Source: DASQFQ01 sp963722815 (GTDB lineage: Bacteria > Actinomycetota > Thermoleophilia > Solirubrobacterales > Solirubrobacteraceae). Taken from it: a DNA stretch of 64,000 nt. Where the stretch lies: positions 248,001 through 312,000 of the forward strand of contig CAVROM010000009.1 of NCBI GenBank assembly GCA_963722815.1, written 5' to 3'. Below are positions 1 through 7,453 of this stretch, piece by piece. The stretch's first letter is position 1; each line of letters begins with the position of its first letter. The translations under genes were made by a program, and so were the position numbers. The notes under the pieces were generated by a model. It worked only from the letters and a program-made list of their open reading frames with translations. It ran no database searches and was not told the DNA's origin.

Positions 1-309
1 ATGCTCGACCGCGAGCACCTCGGCCTGGCCGACTACACCTGCCGGCGCAACGCGTTCGGCCGCCAGATCCGCTCCTTCGAGGCCGATCTCCGCATCCCCG
101 GCATCGACGGCCCGCCGGTGCGCGCGGTGTTTATCCGCGCGCCGTGGATCGCCGAAGCGGGGGAGGGGGTGGAGGTCCTCGCCTCCGTCGACGGCCACCC
201 GGTCGCCGCGCGGCAGGACAACATGCTCGTGATCTCGTTCCACCCTGAGATCGCCGGCGAGCGCCGGGTCCACGAGCTGTTCCTCACGCAGGTCGGGGCC
301 CGCACCTGA
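1..309 (+). CDS. pdxT: PdxT, glutaminase subunit of pyridoxal 5'-phosphate synthase (C-terminal part)
   Basis: C-terminal ~100 residues of PdxT, the glutaminase that hydrolyses glutamine and passes ammonia to PdxS for vitamin B6 (PLP) synthesis. Seen: the RRNAFGRQ block, SFEADL, RAVFIRAPWI, and the glutaminase triad end in SFHPE (His and Glu of the Cys-His-Glu triad). The nucleophile Cys and the N-terminal half lie before the window, so the first in-frame ATG is not the real start. The stop overlaps the next gene in a CTGA junction. pdxS would be expected upstream, out of view. Confidence 0.9.
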   Translation: MLDREHLGLADYTCRRNAFGRQIRSFEADLRIPGIDGPPVRAVFIRAPWIAEAGEGVEVLASVDGHPVAARQDNMLVISFHPEIAGERRVHELFLTQVGART

Positions 310-956
310 GCCGGGACTTCTTCTTCGTGCGCCACGGCGAGTCCGCGGCGAACGTGTTCGACCGCGGCGGCGCGCAGCCGGAGGACGGCGGCGACCGTCT
401 GACCGAGCACGGTTGGGCGCAGGCACGGGGGCTGGGGGAGCGGCTGCGCGGCGAAGGGCTGGAGGCGATCGTGGCGAGCCCGATGGGCCGCGCGCAGGAG
501 ACGGCCTCCGCGATCAGCGAGATCCTCGGGCTGCCGCTGAGCACCGACGACGAGCTGTTCGAGGTCGTCCAGTCCGACGCGTACCACGCCGGCCGCTCGA
601 CGCGCGCCCAGCACGCGACGCTGACGTGGATGCCGGAGACCCCACCGGACGAGGCCACCCCGGGCGCGGAGTCGTTCGCGGAGATCATCGGGCGCGTGTC
701 ACGCGCTCGGGCCCGCCTGGAGGCGATCGAGGCCGAGCGCGTCCTCGTCGTCAGCCACCACGACGTCCTGCACTTCCTGCTCGGGCTGATCATGTTCGAG
801 GACGACTTCGCGCCCGGCCACCTGCCCGGCCTCTACCGCCTCCGCCACGCCAACACCGGCATCTCGATCTTCACCTATGACGACGAGCGCACCATGGACG
901 GAATCCCGCTCCCGGGCTGGTCGCTGACGACCTGGAACGATCGCGCGCACTTGTAG
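306..956 (+). CDS. Histidine phosphatase (phosphoglycerate mutase-like) family protein
   Basis: Broad-specificity phosphatase of the PGM-like superfamily, ~216 aa; substrate unknown. Seen: the N-terminal catalytic FFFVRHGES motif (phospho-acceptor His), LTEHGWAQARGLGERL, VASPMGRAQETA, an acidic residue in the middle and the second catalytic His in VVSHHDVLHFLL. The first GTG (327) lies inside the first beta strand and would remove it. The only in-frame upstream candidate is CTG at 306, which overlaps the pdxT stop as CTGA, so a CTG start is proposed. Translational coupling to pdxT is likely. Family call is firm, start less so. Confidence 0.82.
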   Translation: MSRDFFFVRHGESAANVFDRGGAQPEDGGDRLTEHGWAQARGLGERLRGEGLEAIVASPMGRAQETASAISEILGLPLSTDDELFEVVQSDAYHAGRSTRAQHATLTWMPETPPDEATPGAESFAEIIGRVSRARARLEAIEAERVLVVSHHDVLHFLLGLIMFEDDFAPGHLPGLYRLRHANTGISIFTYDDERTMDGIPLPGWSLTTWNDRAHL

Positions 957-1741
957 CGGCGCTCGCGCTGATCCTGTTGAGCCCGGCGGTCGCGCGGGGC
1001 GACGACACCGCGCTGCTGGACCGCTTCCGGCCGGTCTATGTCCACGACGCCCGGGAGCGCGACCCGGTGGCGGGCGTCGCGGACTCCCCGCCCGCCTCCT
1101 ACGGCCGTGCGGTGGCGGCGCCGGCGGACCGGCGCTGGCTGCAGTACTGGCGCTGGCACGAGTCCAACCGCCAGGACCGCGGGGTGCTGCGGACCGGCCG
1201 GCACGCGGGCGACTGGGAGCTCGTGCAGGTGCGGGTCGACCGCGGCGAGCAGCCGGTCGAGGCGGTCTACGCACAGCACAGCGGCGGCGAGCGCTGCGGC
1301 TGGCCGGAAGTGCGCACGCGCGGTGACGCGCCCGTTGCGTATCTCGCCAACGGCTCGCACGCTGCCTACTTCCGCCCCGGGGTGCGCGACCGCACGTTCC
1401 CCGATCCCAACGACGAGGCGGGCGGGAAGGGGTCCGTCATCCGCCCGCGGCTGGTGGTGATCGCCGCGGACTTGCCGAGCTGGATGCGGTTCACCGGCCC
1501 CTGGGGCGCGAGCCGCGCGCGGCTGCCGTTCGAGCAGTCCAGCCCGCGCGGGCCGGCCTTCCAGGGCGTGCGCTGGCGCGACCCGGCGGCGTTCGCCGCC
1601 TCGGCGCGGGGCTGCATGGCGGGGCGCTGCGACGAAGTCGGCGAGTGCGACTGGCGCGAGTCGGCGCTGGGCGGGGCCGCGGTCGGCGTCCTTGGGATGC
1701 TGGCCGGCGTCGCCGTGTGGCGGCGGCGCCGGCGAGCTTAG
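932..1741 (+). CDS. Secreted/anchored Vps62-like protein of unknown function
   Basis: About 269 aa. Core resembles the Vps62/DUF946-type fold: FRPVYVHDARERDP near the N terminus, HAGDWELVQV, YAQHSGGERCGW, AYLANGSHAAYF and a PxxxD(E) segment. Reading from CTG 932 gives a good signal peptide (ERSRALVAALALILLSPAVARG). The first classical start, TTG 977, would destroy it. A single C-terminal hydrophobic helix followed by an RRRRR tail looks like a stop-transfer anchor, so the domain probably faces outside the membrane. Cysteines (GERCGW, ARGCMAGRC, GEC) may form disulfides. The 5' end overlaps the phosphatase gene by 25 nt. No function can be assigned. Confidence 0.65.
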   Translation: MERSRALVAALALILLSPAVARGDDTALLDRFRPVYVHDARERDPVAGVADSPPASYGRAVAAPADRRWLQYWRWHESNRQDRGVLRTGRHAGDWELVQVRVDRGEQPVEAVYAQHSGGERCGWPEVRTRGDAPVAYLANGSHAAYFRPGVRDRTFPDPNDEAGGKGSVIRPRLVVIAADLPSWMRFTGPWGASRARLPFEQSSPRGPAFQGVRWRDPAAFAASARGCMAGRCDEVGECDWRESALGGAAVGVLGMLAGVAVWRRRRRA

Positions 1742-1946
1742 GCGGAGGCGATGCGCCCGAGGCCGTCCTGGCCGTCGGGTCGCATGCCACCCTGCTCCAC
1801 CCCGGGGCAGGCCGGGGCGGATCGGGACGCGCAGTGCCTCCAGCACCACGCGCCTCACCTCCACTAACGGTCGGGATCGCGAGAAGGTGCGCCGTTACCC
1901 TCTCGATGTTTGTTTGGGTCGGTCTTCGCACGGCTAAGCCCAGGAA

Positions 1947-2522
1947 ATGGCTTCCATACCTGCACCTCCGCTCGCCCTTTCGCAGGTCGGCCGCGCCGCC
2001 CACGACCTCGGCCTCGCGGGCCTGCTCGGCGGCAACCTCTTCGGCCGGCTCGCCCTCCACCCGTCGGTGACCTCGATCTCCGACGAGCGCGAGCGCGGCA
2101 AGCTCGTCAACGCGGCCTGGCGGCGCTACGGGACGATCAACTCGCTGTCGCTGCTCGCCGTCGCGGGCGGCTGGGCGGGCGCGCGCGCCGCCGAGGCGGA
2201 GGACCGCCGGCTCTCCCCGCCCGAGCGGCGGCTGGCGCTCGCGAAGGACGTGCTCGTCGGCGTCGTCGCGCTCACCGGCGTGGCGACCGCGGTCGAGGGT
2301 GTGCGCTTCTCCCGCGACGCTCCGGGCGGCGCGGTGCCGCTACGCGACGGCGACCACACCGCCGACAGCGCCTCGGCCGGCGCGACGCGGCGCAAGCGGC
2401 GTCTCAACGCGCTCGGCGCGGCGAGCCTCGTCGCCGAGGTCGCGCTCGTGGGCGTCAACTCCGCCCTCGGACAGGAGAACTTCCGCCGCCCGCCGGCACG
2501 ACGCTTCCTGCGCCGCGGATAG
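1947..2522 (+). CDS. Conserved hypothetical membrane protein
   Basis: 191 aa with three or four hydrophobic segments: an N-terminal half helix (GLAGLLGGNLFG), INSLSLLAVAGGWAGARAA, VLVGVVALTGVATAVEG and a last one around GAASLVAEVALVGVNSAL. Charged stretches between them (SDERERGK, AEDRRLSPPERR, TRRKRRL) should be cytoplasmic loops. I do not recognise a named family, though small actinobacterial membrane proteins of this layout exist. The ATG is preceded by CAGGAA. The upstream 205 nt (1742-1946) contain no other gene I can support, only possible -10-like TACCCT near 1895. It ends convergently towards csbD with a GC hairpin between. Confidence 0.7.
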   Translation: MASIPAPPLALSQVGRAAHDLGLAGLLGGNLFGRLALHPSVTSISDERERGKLVNAAWRRYGTINSLSLLAVAGGWAGARAAEAEDRRLSPPERRLALAKDVLVGVVALTGVATAVEGVRFSRDAPGGAVPLRDGDHTADSASAGATRRKRRLNALGAASLVAEVALVGVNSALGQENFRRPPARRFLRRG

Positions 2523-2530
2523 CCGCTGGA

Positions 2531-2549
2531 CCGCGCCGCCGGGGCGCGG
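2531..2549. terminator. GC-rich hairpin between convergent genes (possible bidirectional terminator)
   Basis: CCGCGCC / GGCGCGG, a perfect 7-bp stem with a 5-nt loop, lies between the convergent membrane-protein gene and csbD. There is no T-run, so intrinsic termination is not certain. Confidence 0.45.
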
Positions 2550-2561
2550 CCCAGCCCGCCT

Positions 2562-2735
2562 TCAGTCCTTGCCGACGACGTCCTTGACCTTGTCGGACGC
2601 TCCGCCGACCGCGTCCTTGACCTTGCCCGACGCCTTGTCGACCTCGCCCTCGCGCTTCAGCGAGTCGTCGCCCGTGATCTCGCCGCCGGCCTTCTTGAGG
2701 CGGCCCTTCGCGTCATCGCCAGCACCATCGCCCAT
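2562..2735 (-). CDS. CsbD family stress-response protein
   Basis: Small hydrophilic 57-aa protein read on the minus strand: starts MGDGAGDDAKGRLKKAGGE, has the central TGDDSLKREGEVDKASGK block and ends in KVKDVVGKD. The KGxxKxxxGxxTGDxxLxxEGxxDxxxGK pattern is that of CsbD (sigma-B-controlled in Bacillus; general stress-linked in many bacteria, biochemical role unknown). An AAGGAG ribosome-binding site sits about 6 nt before the ATG. Downstream of, and on the same strand as, the injection-system-motif protein (39 nt gap). Highly charged and Gly-rich, probably disordered or helical. Confidence 0.88.
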   Translation of the reverse strand: MGDGAGDDAKGRLKKAGGEITGDDSLKREGEVDKASGKVKDAVGGASDKVKDVVGKD

Positions 2736-2774
2736 GAGGGGCTCCTTTCTCGGGGAACGCCCTCGTCCTACCCA

Positions 2775-3842
2775 TCAGAACTCAACGGTGAGCGTCAGCC
2801 CCGCGGTGAGGCCGCCCGCGCCTCCGCCGACGCTCGCCCGCAGCGTCGCCGACGGGCCCTTGTTCGCCCCCGCGGTGCGCTGCGCGGCGTCGATCGCCGG
2901 CTTGATCTTGGCCAGGCGGTCGGTGACGTAGGAGTCCTTCGGGCTGCCGCCGCCCTGGATGTAGGCGATGCTCTCGCCGATCGCGTCCTGGGCGTCGGAG
3001 ACGACCTTGGCGAGGTCGGGGACGACGTCGATCTCCGAGCCCCACAGCGGCATCACGAGGCCCGCCGACCAGCTCCAGCCCTTGGCCGCGTCCTTGGAGA
3101 CCTTCCCGTCGAGCTTGGCGTCCTTGACCTGGGTCTTGATGCCGAACTCCGAGCCGTCCCACTTCGCGCTGGCGCCGGCGCTCACGTCGCCCTTCTTGGC
3201 CTCGATCGACGGGCCGTCCTTGCCGGCCTCGGCGGTGATGTGCACGCCGTCCTTGGCCGTCTGGAGCTTCACGCCGGAGATCGAGAGCGTGAGCGTGCCG
3301 GCCGAGCCGCGGAGGCTGACCGAGGTCGGCACCGACGGCAGCGCGTTGGCGATCGACGCCTCGGCCTGCTTGGTCAGGCCGCTCGCGTCGACCTTCCCGC
3401 GCACGTCGGGGATGTGCAGCGTCGCGTTCGAGAAGCGATGGCTCCCCACGAGGCCCGCGATCGCGGACGCGTCGACGGTCGCCGCCTGCGGCACCTTCTG
3501 GCGCAGCTCGGCGACCATCTCGGGGACCGAGATCGTCCCGGCCATCACCCGCTCGAGGATGTTGGCGGTGTGGTCGTCGAGGTACCGGTCGACCGCCATC
3601 TGCACGCCGACGGGCACCTGGCCCAGCCCCAGCGAGCTGCCCGGACCCGGCGTGTACGGCGTGTTGAGGCCCGGCAGCATGATCGGCGCGTCGCCCGGCG
3701 CGCGGGCGAGCATGCGGGTCACGGCCGCGTTGCCGGCGCTGCGCTGCAGGGCGAGGATCGCCGCCGCGGGCGTCGCCGCCGCCGGCGCGCGCTGCGTCTC
3801 GCCGCTCTCCGGCTGGCGTACCTGCCCGGCGTGCTCCTTCAC
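2775..3842 (-). CDS. Protein with N-terminal LQRSAGNxAV motif (possible contractile-injection-system-associated cargo)
   Basis: 355 aa. Residues ~28-48 (AILALQRSAGNAAVTRMLAR) match the short motif that precedes DUF4157 and other effector domains in actinobacterial proteins linked to extracellular contractile injection systems. Here no HExxH DUF4157 domain follows. Instead comes a Pro/Gly linker, a helical stretch (~residues 80-130) and a long beta-rich region (HIPDVRGKVDAS, SVSLRGSAGTLTLSISG, ASAKWDGSEFGIKTQVKD, SWSAGLVMPLWGSEIDV). The protein ends TAGLTLTVEF, as in beta-barrel or beta-sandwich proteins. GTG start; TACGGT lies 6 nt upstream, suggesting a leaderless message. No sheath, tube or baseplate genes are in view. 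Confidence 0.7.
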   Translation of the reverse strand: MKEHAGQVRQPESGETQRAPAAATPAAAILALQRSAGNAAVTRMLARAPGDAPIMLPGLNTPYTPGPGSSLGLGQVPVGVQMAVDRYLDDHTANILERVMAGTISVPEMVAELRQKVPQAATVDASAIAGLVGSHRFSNATLHIPDVRGKVDASGLTKQAEASIANALPSVPTSVSLRGSAGTLTLSISGVKLQTAKDGVHITAEAGKDGPSIEAKKGDVSAGASAKWDGSEFGIKTQVKDAKLDGKVSKDAAKGWSWSAGLVMPLWGSEIDVVPDLAKVVSDAQDAIGESIAYIQGGGSPKDSYVTDRLAKIKPAIDAAQRTAGANKGPSATLRASVGGGAGGLTAGLTLTVEF

Positions 3843-3885
3843 GGCGTCACCGTACCGGCCCGCGCGGGGTCCGAAGGGCAGTCTT

Positions 3886-5442
3886 TTAGACCACGAGGCC
3901 GTGCCGCATGGTGTTCTCGGTCACCACGCGCGGCTCGACGAACTGGAGCAGGTAGCCCGGGCCGCCTGCCTTGGTGCCCGTGCCGGACAGCCGGTTGCCG
4001 CCGAACGGCTGGCGGGCGACCATCGCGCCGGTGATCGACCGGTTGACGTAGAGGTTGCCGACCGGCACCCGCGCCTCGACGTACTCGACGGTGTCCGGGT
4101 TGCGCGCGAACAGGCCGGCGGTGAGGGCGAACGGAGAGCGGTCGAGCGCGTCGCAGGCGGCCTCGACGTTCCTGACCCGCTCGACGGCCAGCAGCGGGCC
4201 GAAGATCTCCTCGTTGATGACCGGCGAGTCGGCGGGCAGGTCGGCGGCCAGCGTCGGCGTGGCGAACCAGCCGCGGTCGGGCACCTCGCGGGCCTGCGCG
4301 GCGATCCGCCCGTTCTTCTCCGCCTCGGCGGCGTAGCGCGCCACGCGCTCCTGCGCCTCCTGCTCGATCACCGGCGGCACGTCGGTGTCGAGCTCGGAGG
4401 CCTGGCCGACCTGGAGCACCTCGACCGCGCCCGCGAGCCGATCGACCAGCGCGTCGTGGATCGACTCGTGCGCGAGCACCCGGGCCGCGGCCGAGCACTT
4501 CTGGCCGGCGAACACGAACGCGCTGGCGACGACCGCGGGCACGACCTCGTCGAGGTCTGCGTCGGAGTCGACGATCACCGCGTTCTTGCCGCCCATCTCG
4601 GCGACCACGCGCTTGAGGTGGCGCTGGCCGTCGGGCACTTCAGCGGCCGTCCGCACGATCTCGAGCCCGACCTTGTTCGAGCCGGTGAAAGCGATCGTGT
4701 GCACGCGCGGGTCCTTGACGAGCGCGGCGCCGACGTCGCCCTCGCCCGGCAGCAGCGCGAGCGCGTCCGGCGGCACGCCCGCCTCGCGCAGCGCATGCAC
4801 CAGGAGCGCCGCGCAGCCGGGGGTCTGCTCGGCCGGCTTGAGGATCACCGCGTTGCCGGTGGCGAGCCCGGCGGCGGTCATGCCGAGCGGGATCGCGACC
4901 GGGAAGTTCCACGGCGAGATGACCGCGACGACGCCGCGAGGCGTGTAGCGCAGCTCGTTGCGCTCGCCGGGCACCTGCAGCAGGGGAGCGCCTTGCGCGA
5001 GGTCGACGGCCCCGCGCGCGTAGTACTCGAGGAAGTCGATCGCCTCGCAGACGTCGGCGTCGGCCTCCGGCCACGGCTTGGCCGCCTCGCGGACCTCGAG
5101 CGCGGCGACCTCGAGCCGCCGCTGCCGCAGCCAGTCGGCGGCGGCGAGCAGGACCTCGGCGCGCTGCTCGGCCGGCGTGTTGGCCCACGTGCGCTCCTTG
5201 GCGGCCAGCGCCAGCGCGGCCTCGACCTCGTCCGGCGTGGCGGAGGCGGCCTCGGCCACGACGCGGTCGGGCGAGCCGGGGTCGGTGGAGATCAGCTCGT
5301 CGCCCTCGCGCCGCTCGTTGCCCACCCATACCGGCACGCGCACCGGGGGCTTGGCGTCGTGCTCCTTCAGCGCGCCCGCGAGCTGCGCGCGGATCGGCCC
5401 TCGCCGCAGCTCGAGGATCGGCTCGTTCTTGAACTCCTTCAC
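3886..5442 (-). CDS. pruA: L-glutamate gamma-semialdehyde (P5C) dehydrogenase
   Basis: 518 aa NAD(P)-dependent aldehyde dehydrogenase catalysing the second step of proline catabolism, P5C/glutamate semialdehyde to glutamate. Seen: VAVISPWNFPVAIP (Asn169-type residue), ILKPAEQTP, HTIAFTGSNKVGLEI, the general base in VVAEMGGKNAVIVD and the catalytic Cys in FVFAGQKCSAAARV, then INEEIFGPLLAVER and QPFGGNRLSGTGTKAGG, all as in the PutA dehydrogenase domain. GTG start overlaps the proline dehydrogenase stop as GTGA, so the two steps are co-translated as separate chains. The downstream gap to the next minus gene is 43 nt. Confidence 0.93.
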   Translation of the reverse strand: MKEFKNEPILELRRGPIRAQLAGALKEHDAKPPVRVPVWVGNERREGDELISTDPGSPDRVVAEAASATPDEVEAALALAAKERTWANTPAEQRAEVLLAAADWLRQRRLEVAALEVREAAKPWPEADADVCEAIDFLEYYARGAVDLAQGAPLLQVPGERNELRYTPRGVVAVISPWNFPVAIPLGMTAAGLATGNAVILKPAEQTPGCAALLVHALREAGVPPDALALLPGEGDVGAALVKDPRVHTIAFTGSNKVGLEIVRTAAEVPDGQRHLKRVVAEMGGKNAVIVDSDADLDEVVPAVVASAFVFAGQKCSAAARVLAHESIHDALVDRLAGAVEVLQVGQASELDTDVPPVIEQEAQERVARYAAEAEKNGRIAAQAREVPDRGWFATPTLAADLPADSPVINEEIFGPLLAVERVRNVEAACDALDRSPFALTAGLFARNPDTVEYVEARVPVGNLYVNRSITGAMVARQPFGGNRLSGTGTKAGGPGYLLQFVEPRVVTENTMRHGLVV

Positions 5443-6812
5443 GCCGTGCTCGGCTCCGGCTTGGCCAGCAGCTCCGAGATCGCCGCGCCGCGCGCCTGCT
5501 CCTGCAGGAACGAGTCGTTCGACGTGTTCTCGAGCAGCCGCCGCACGAGGTAGGCCATCCCGGCCACGAGGTCGCCGACCGGGCAGTAGGCGCGCACGCG
5601 CAGGCCCTGGGCGGCGATCGCGGTCTGCAGCGGGTCGCCGAGCCCGCGCAGGATCTGCATCTCGACGTCGCCGTCGTTGCCACGGGTCAAGCGGTTGTAG
5701 GCGATCGCGTGCGAGACCGAGCGCAGGTTGTGCGAGGCGATCGCCGGCCGCAGCCCGCAGCCGTCGGCACGGTGGTCGATGAGGCCGCGCGTGAGGAACT
5801 CGAAGTTGAGGTCGGAGTCGGCCTTGACCTCGAACACCGGCGGCTGCCAGCCGTGCTGCACCGCCTCGACGATCTCGTGGTCCCAGTAGGCGCCCTTGAC
5901 CAGCCGCACGGTCAGCGGGTGGGCGCGCTGCGCGCCGGCTCCGCTGATCCACTCCACGATCGTGTCCAGCGTGGCGGGCGAGTCGCGCAGGTAGGCCTGC
6001 AGGACCACGCCCGCCGACGGGCCCGCGCGGAACTCCTCCTCCGCGAGCAGCGAGAGGATCAGCTCGAGCACCGCGTCGCGCGAGTCCAGCGACTCCATGT
6101 CGATGTGCAGGTGCGCGCCGAGCTCGTGCGCGCGCCGCAGCAGGCCGCGCAGCCGCTGCGCCGCGTCGCGCTGGCCGCGCAGCGGGGCGTCGGGCTTCAT
6201 CAGCGGCGTGAGCGCCGAGACCTTCACGCTCAGGTTCGCGCGCGGGAGCGGGCCGAAGGAGTCGGTCTCGAGGTGCGGCTGGGCCGGCCAGCCGCGCATC
6301 GACTCGACGAGCGTCGCGAGCGCCTCGTCGCAGCGCTCCGCGTAGCGCTGGGCCTCGTCCTGGGTCACAGTCGCCTCGCCGAGTAGATCGACGGAGGACG
6401 CGACGCCGTCCTTCCACAGGTCGCGGAACACGCCCAGCGCCTCCTTCGGCGACTCGCCCACGATGAAGCGATGGGCCATGTGCTTGACACCGCGCGCGGC
6501 GGCGGCGCCCAGCGCCGTGCGGCCGGCGCGGCTCGAGCCCATCTTCATCGCCGCGCTGATCGTCGGCGGCGGCTCGCCGACCTCGCCGAGGAAGCCGGTG
6601 AGGTGCCGCGCCAGGTCGTCGAGGTTGCGGCACGCCGGCACGACGTCGACGAAGCGGAACAGCGCGGCCTTCAGCTCGGCGTCCTTCGACGCGAGCTCCA
6701 TGGCCTTCTCGTCGGCCGCCTTCAGCGGGTTGCGCGAGGTGCGCGGCAGCGCGGCGGCCAGCTTCTCGCCGACCGCGAACAGCTCCTGCTCAAGCGCGCT
6801 CTCCTCGACCAC
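5439..6812 (-). CDS. putA: Proline dehydrogenase (PutA-type)
   Basis: 457 aa FAD-dependent TIM-barrel enzyme oxidising L-proline to P5C and passing electrons to the quinone pool. PutA-type rather than the short PruB type: an N-terminal helical arm, NLSVKVSALTP, HLHIDMES, LTVRLVKGAYWDHE, ADSDLNFEFLTRG, ASHNLRSVSHA, EMQILRGLGDP and RVRAYCPVGDLVAGMAYLVRRLLENTSN. Start set at GTG 6812 because upstream in-frame codons run into the divergent rpiB promoter; TATCGT lies 7 nt before the GTG, fitting a leaderless transcript. It heads a two-gene proline utilisation operon with pruA. No DNA-binding RHH domain is present, so it is not self-repressing as in E. coli. Confidence 0.92.
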   Translation of the reverse strand: MVEESALEQELFAVGEKLAAALPRTSRNPLKAADEKAMELASKDAELKAALFRFVDVVPACRNLDDLARHLTGFLGEVGEPPPTISAAMKMGSSRAGRTALGAAAARGVKHMAHRFIVGESPKEALGVFRDLWKDGVASSVDLLGEATVTQDEAQRYAERCDEALATLVESMRGWPAQPHLETDSFGPLPRANLSVKVSALTPLMKPDAPLRGQRDAAQRLRGLLRRAHELGAHLHIDMESLDSRDAVLELILSLLAEEEFRAGPSAGVVLQAYLRDSPATLDTIVEWISGAGAQRAHPLTVRLVKGAYWDHEIVEAVQHGWQPPVFEVKADSDLNFEFLTRGLIDHRADGCGLRPAIASHNLRSVSHAIAYNRLTRGNDGDVEMQILRGLGDPLQTAIAAQGLRVRAYCPVGDLVAGMAYLVRRLLENTSNDSFLQEQARGAAISELLAKPEPSTA

Positions 6813-6819
6813 GCGGCTG

Positions 6820-6829
6820 ACGATACCTT
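6820..6829. promoter_or_regulatory. Shared symmetric -10 element for divergent putA and rpiB
   Basis: ACGATACCTT contains TATCGT on the minus strand (6825-6820) and TACCTT on the plus strand (6824-6829), overlapping in the central TA. Each is followed by 7 nt and then a start codon (GTG 6812; ATG 6837). Only 24 bp separate the two genes. Both hexamers fit the TAnnnT -10 pattern; no clear -35 is seen for either. Confidence 0.55.
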
Positions 6830-6836
6830 GGCTCCC

Positions 6837-7274
6837 ATGAAGATCGCCGTCGCCGCCGACGAGCGCACCGGCGTGGCCGACGCCGTGGTCGACGCGCTGC
6901 GCCGCCGCGGCCACGAGCCGCTGCTGCACGGAGCGCTCTCCGACGGCCGCGACGACTGGGCGTGGGCCTCCGAGGCCGCCGCCCGCGACGTCGCCGACGG
7001 CCGCGCCGAACAGGGCGTCGTGTGCTGCTGGACCGGCACCGGCGCATCGATCGCCGCCAACAAGGTCCGCGGCATCCGCGCCGCGCTGTGCGGCGACGCT
7101 GCCACCGCCGCGGGCGCCCGCAGGTGGAACGACGCCAACGTCCTCGCGCTCTCCCTCCGCACGACCTCACCGGCGCTGCTCGAGGAGATCCTCGACGCCT
7201 GGTTCGACGCCGCGCCCTCGGCGGAGGACGACGATCGCGCCAACGTGGATCACCTGTCCGAGATCGAGCGCTGA
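6837..7274 (+). CDS. RpiB/LacA/LacB family sugar-phosphate isomerase
   Basis: 145 aa, usual family length. Seen: MKIAVAADERTG start, and the diagnostic CCWTGTGASIAANKVRGIRAALCGD, GARRWNDANVLALSLR. The Cys before the GTG is the proton-transfer residue position of RpiB (CGTG in canonical enzymes); here the motif reads C-W-T-G-T-G. Family members isomerise ribose-5-phosphate/ribulose-5-phosphate or related aldose/ketose phosphates. The changed residues and the isolated position (no pentose-phosphate neighbours) make the exact sugar uncertain. Only 7 nt separate a TACCTT -10-like box from the ATG, suggesting a leaderless mRNA. Followed by structured repeat copy A. Confidence 0.85.
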   Translation: MKIAVAADERTGVADAVVDALRRRGHEPLLHGALSDGRDDWAWASEAAARDVADGRAEQGVVCCWTGTGASIAANKVRGIRAALCGDAATAAGARRWNDANVLALSLRTTSPALLEEILDAWFDAAPSAEDDDRANVDHLSEIER

Positions 7275-7283
7275 CCCGCCAGC

Positions 7284-7430
7284 GAACGTCAACGGCGGCT
7301 GGGTAGGGGTCGGGTTCCGGCCGCCTCCGAGCACGAATGTCACCTCAGGGGCGGTATGCGCCCTCGAGACGACACTCGTGCCGCCGCGACCGCCCGAACC
7401 CGCCCTCTACCCAGCCCGCCGTTGACCTTC
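7284..7430. repeat. Structured dispersed repeat, copy A
   Basis: Long imperfect inverted repeat. The 5' arm (from GTCAACGGCGG at 7288) pairs with the 3' arm ending CCGCCGTTGAC (7425) over ~30 bp with one bulge and two mismatches. Inside lies the 47-nt core, 7333-7379, which folds into two stacked stems around loop GGTATGC. The same core occurs at 37363-37409 and 46842-46888. This copy sits between the convergent rpiB and MBL genes and fills the ~180-nt gap; it may also act as a terminator. Confidence 0.85.
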
Positions 7431-7453
7431 ATCACGCGCTGCCGCGAACGTCC

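Noticed and set aside
2775..3842. Toxin or DUF4157 metallopeptidase call for the LQRSAGN protein
   Set aside because: No HExxH or known toxin motif is visible; only the N-terminal motif is shared.
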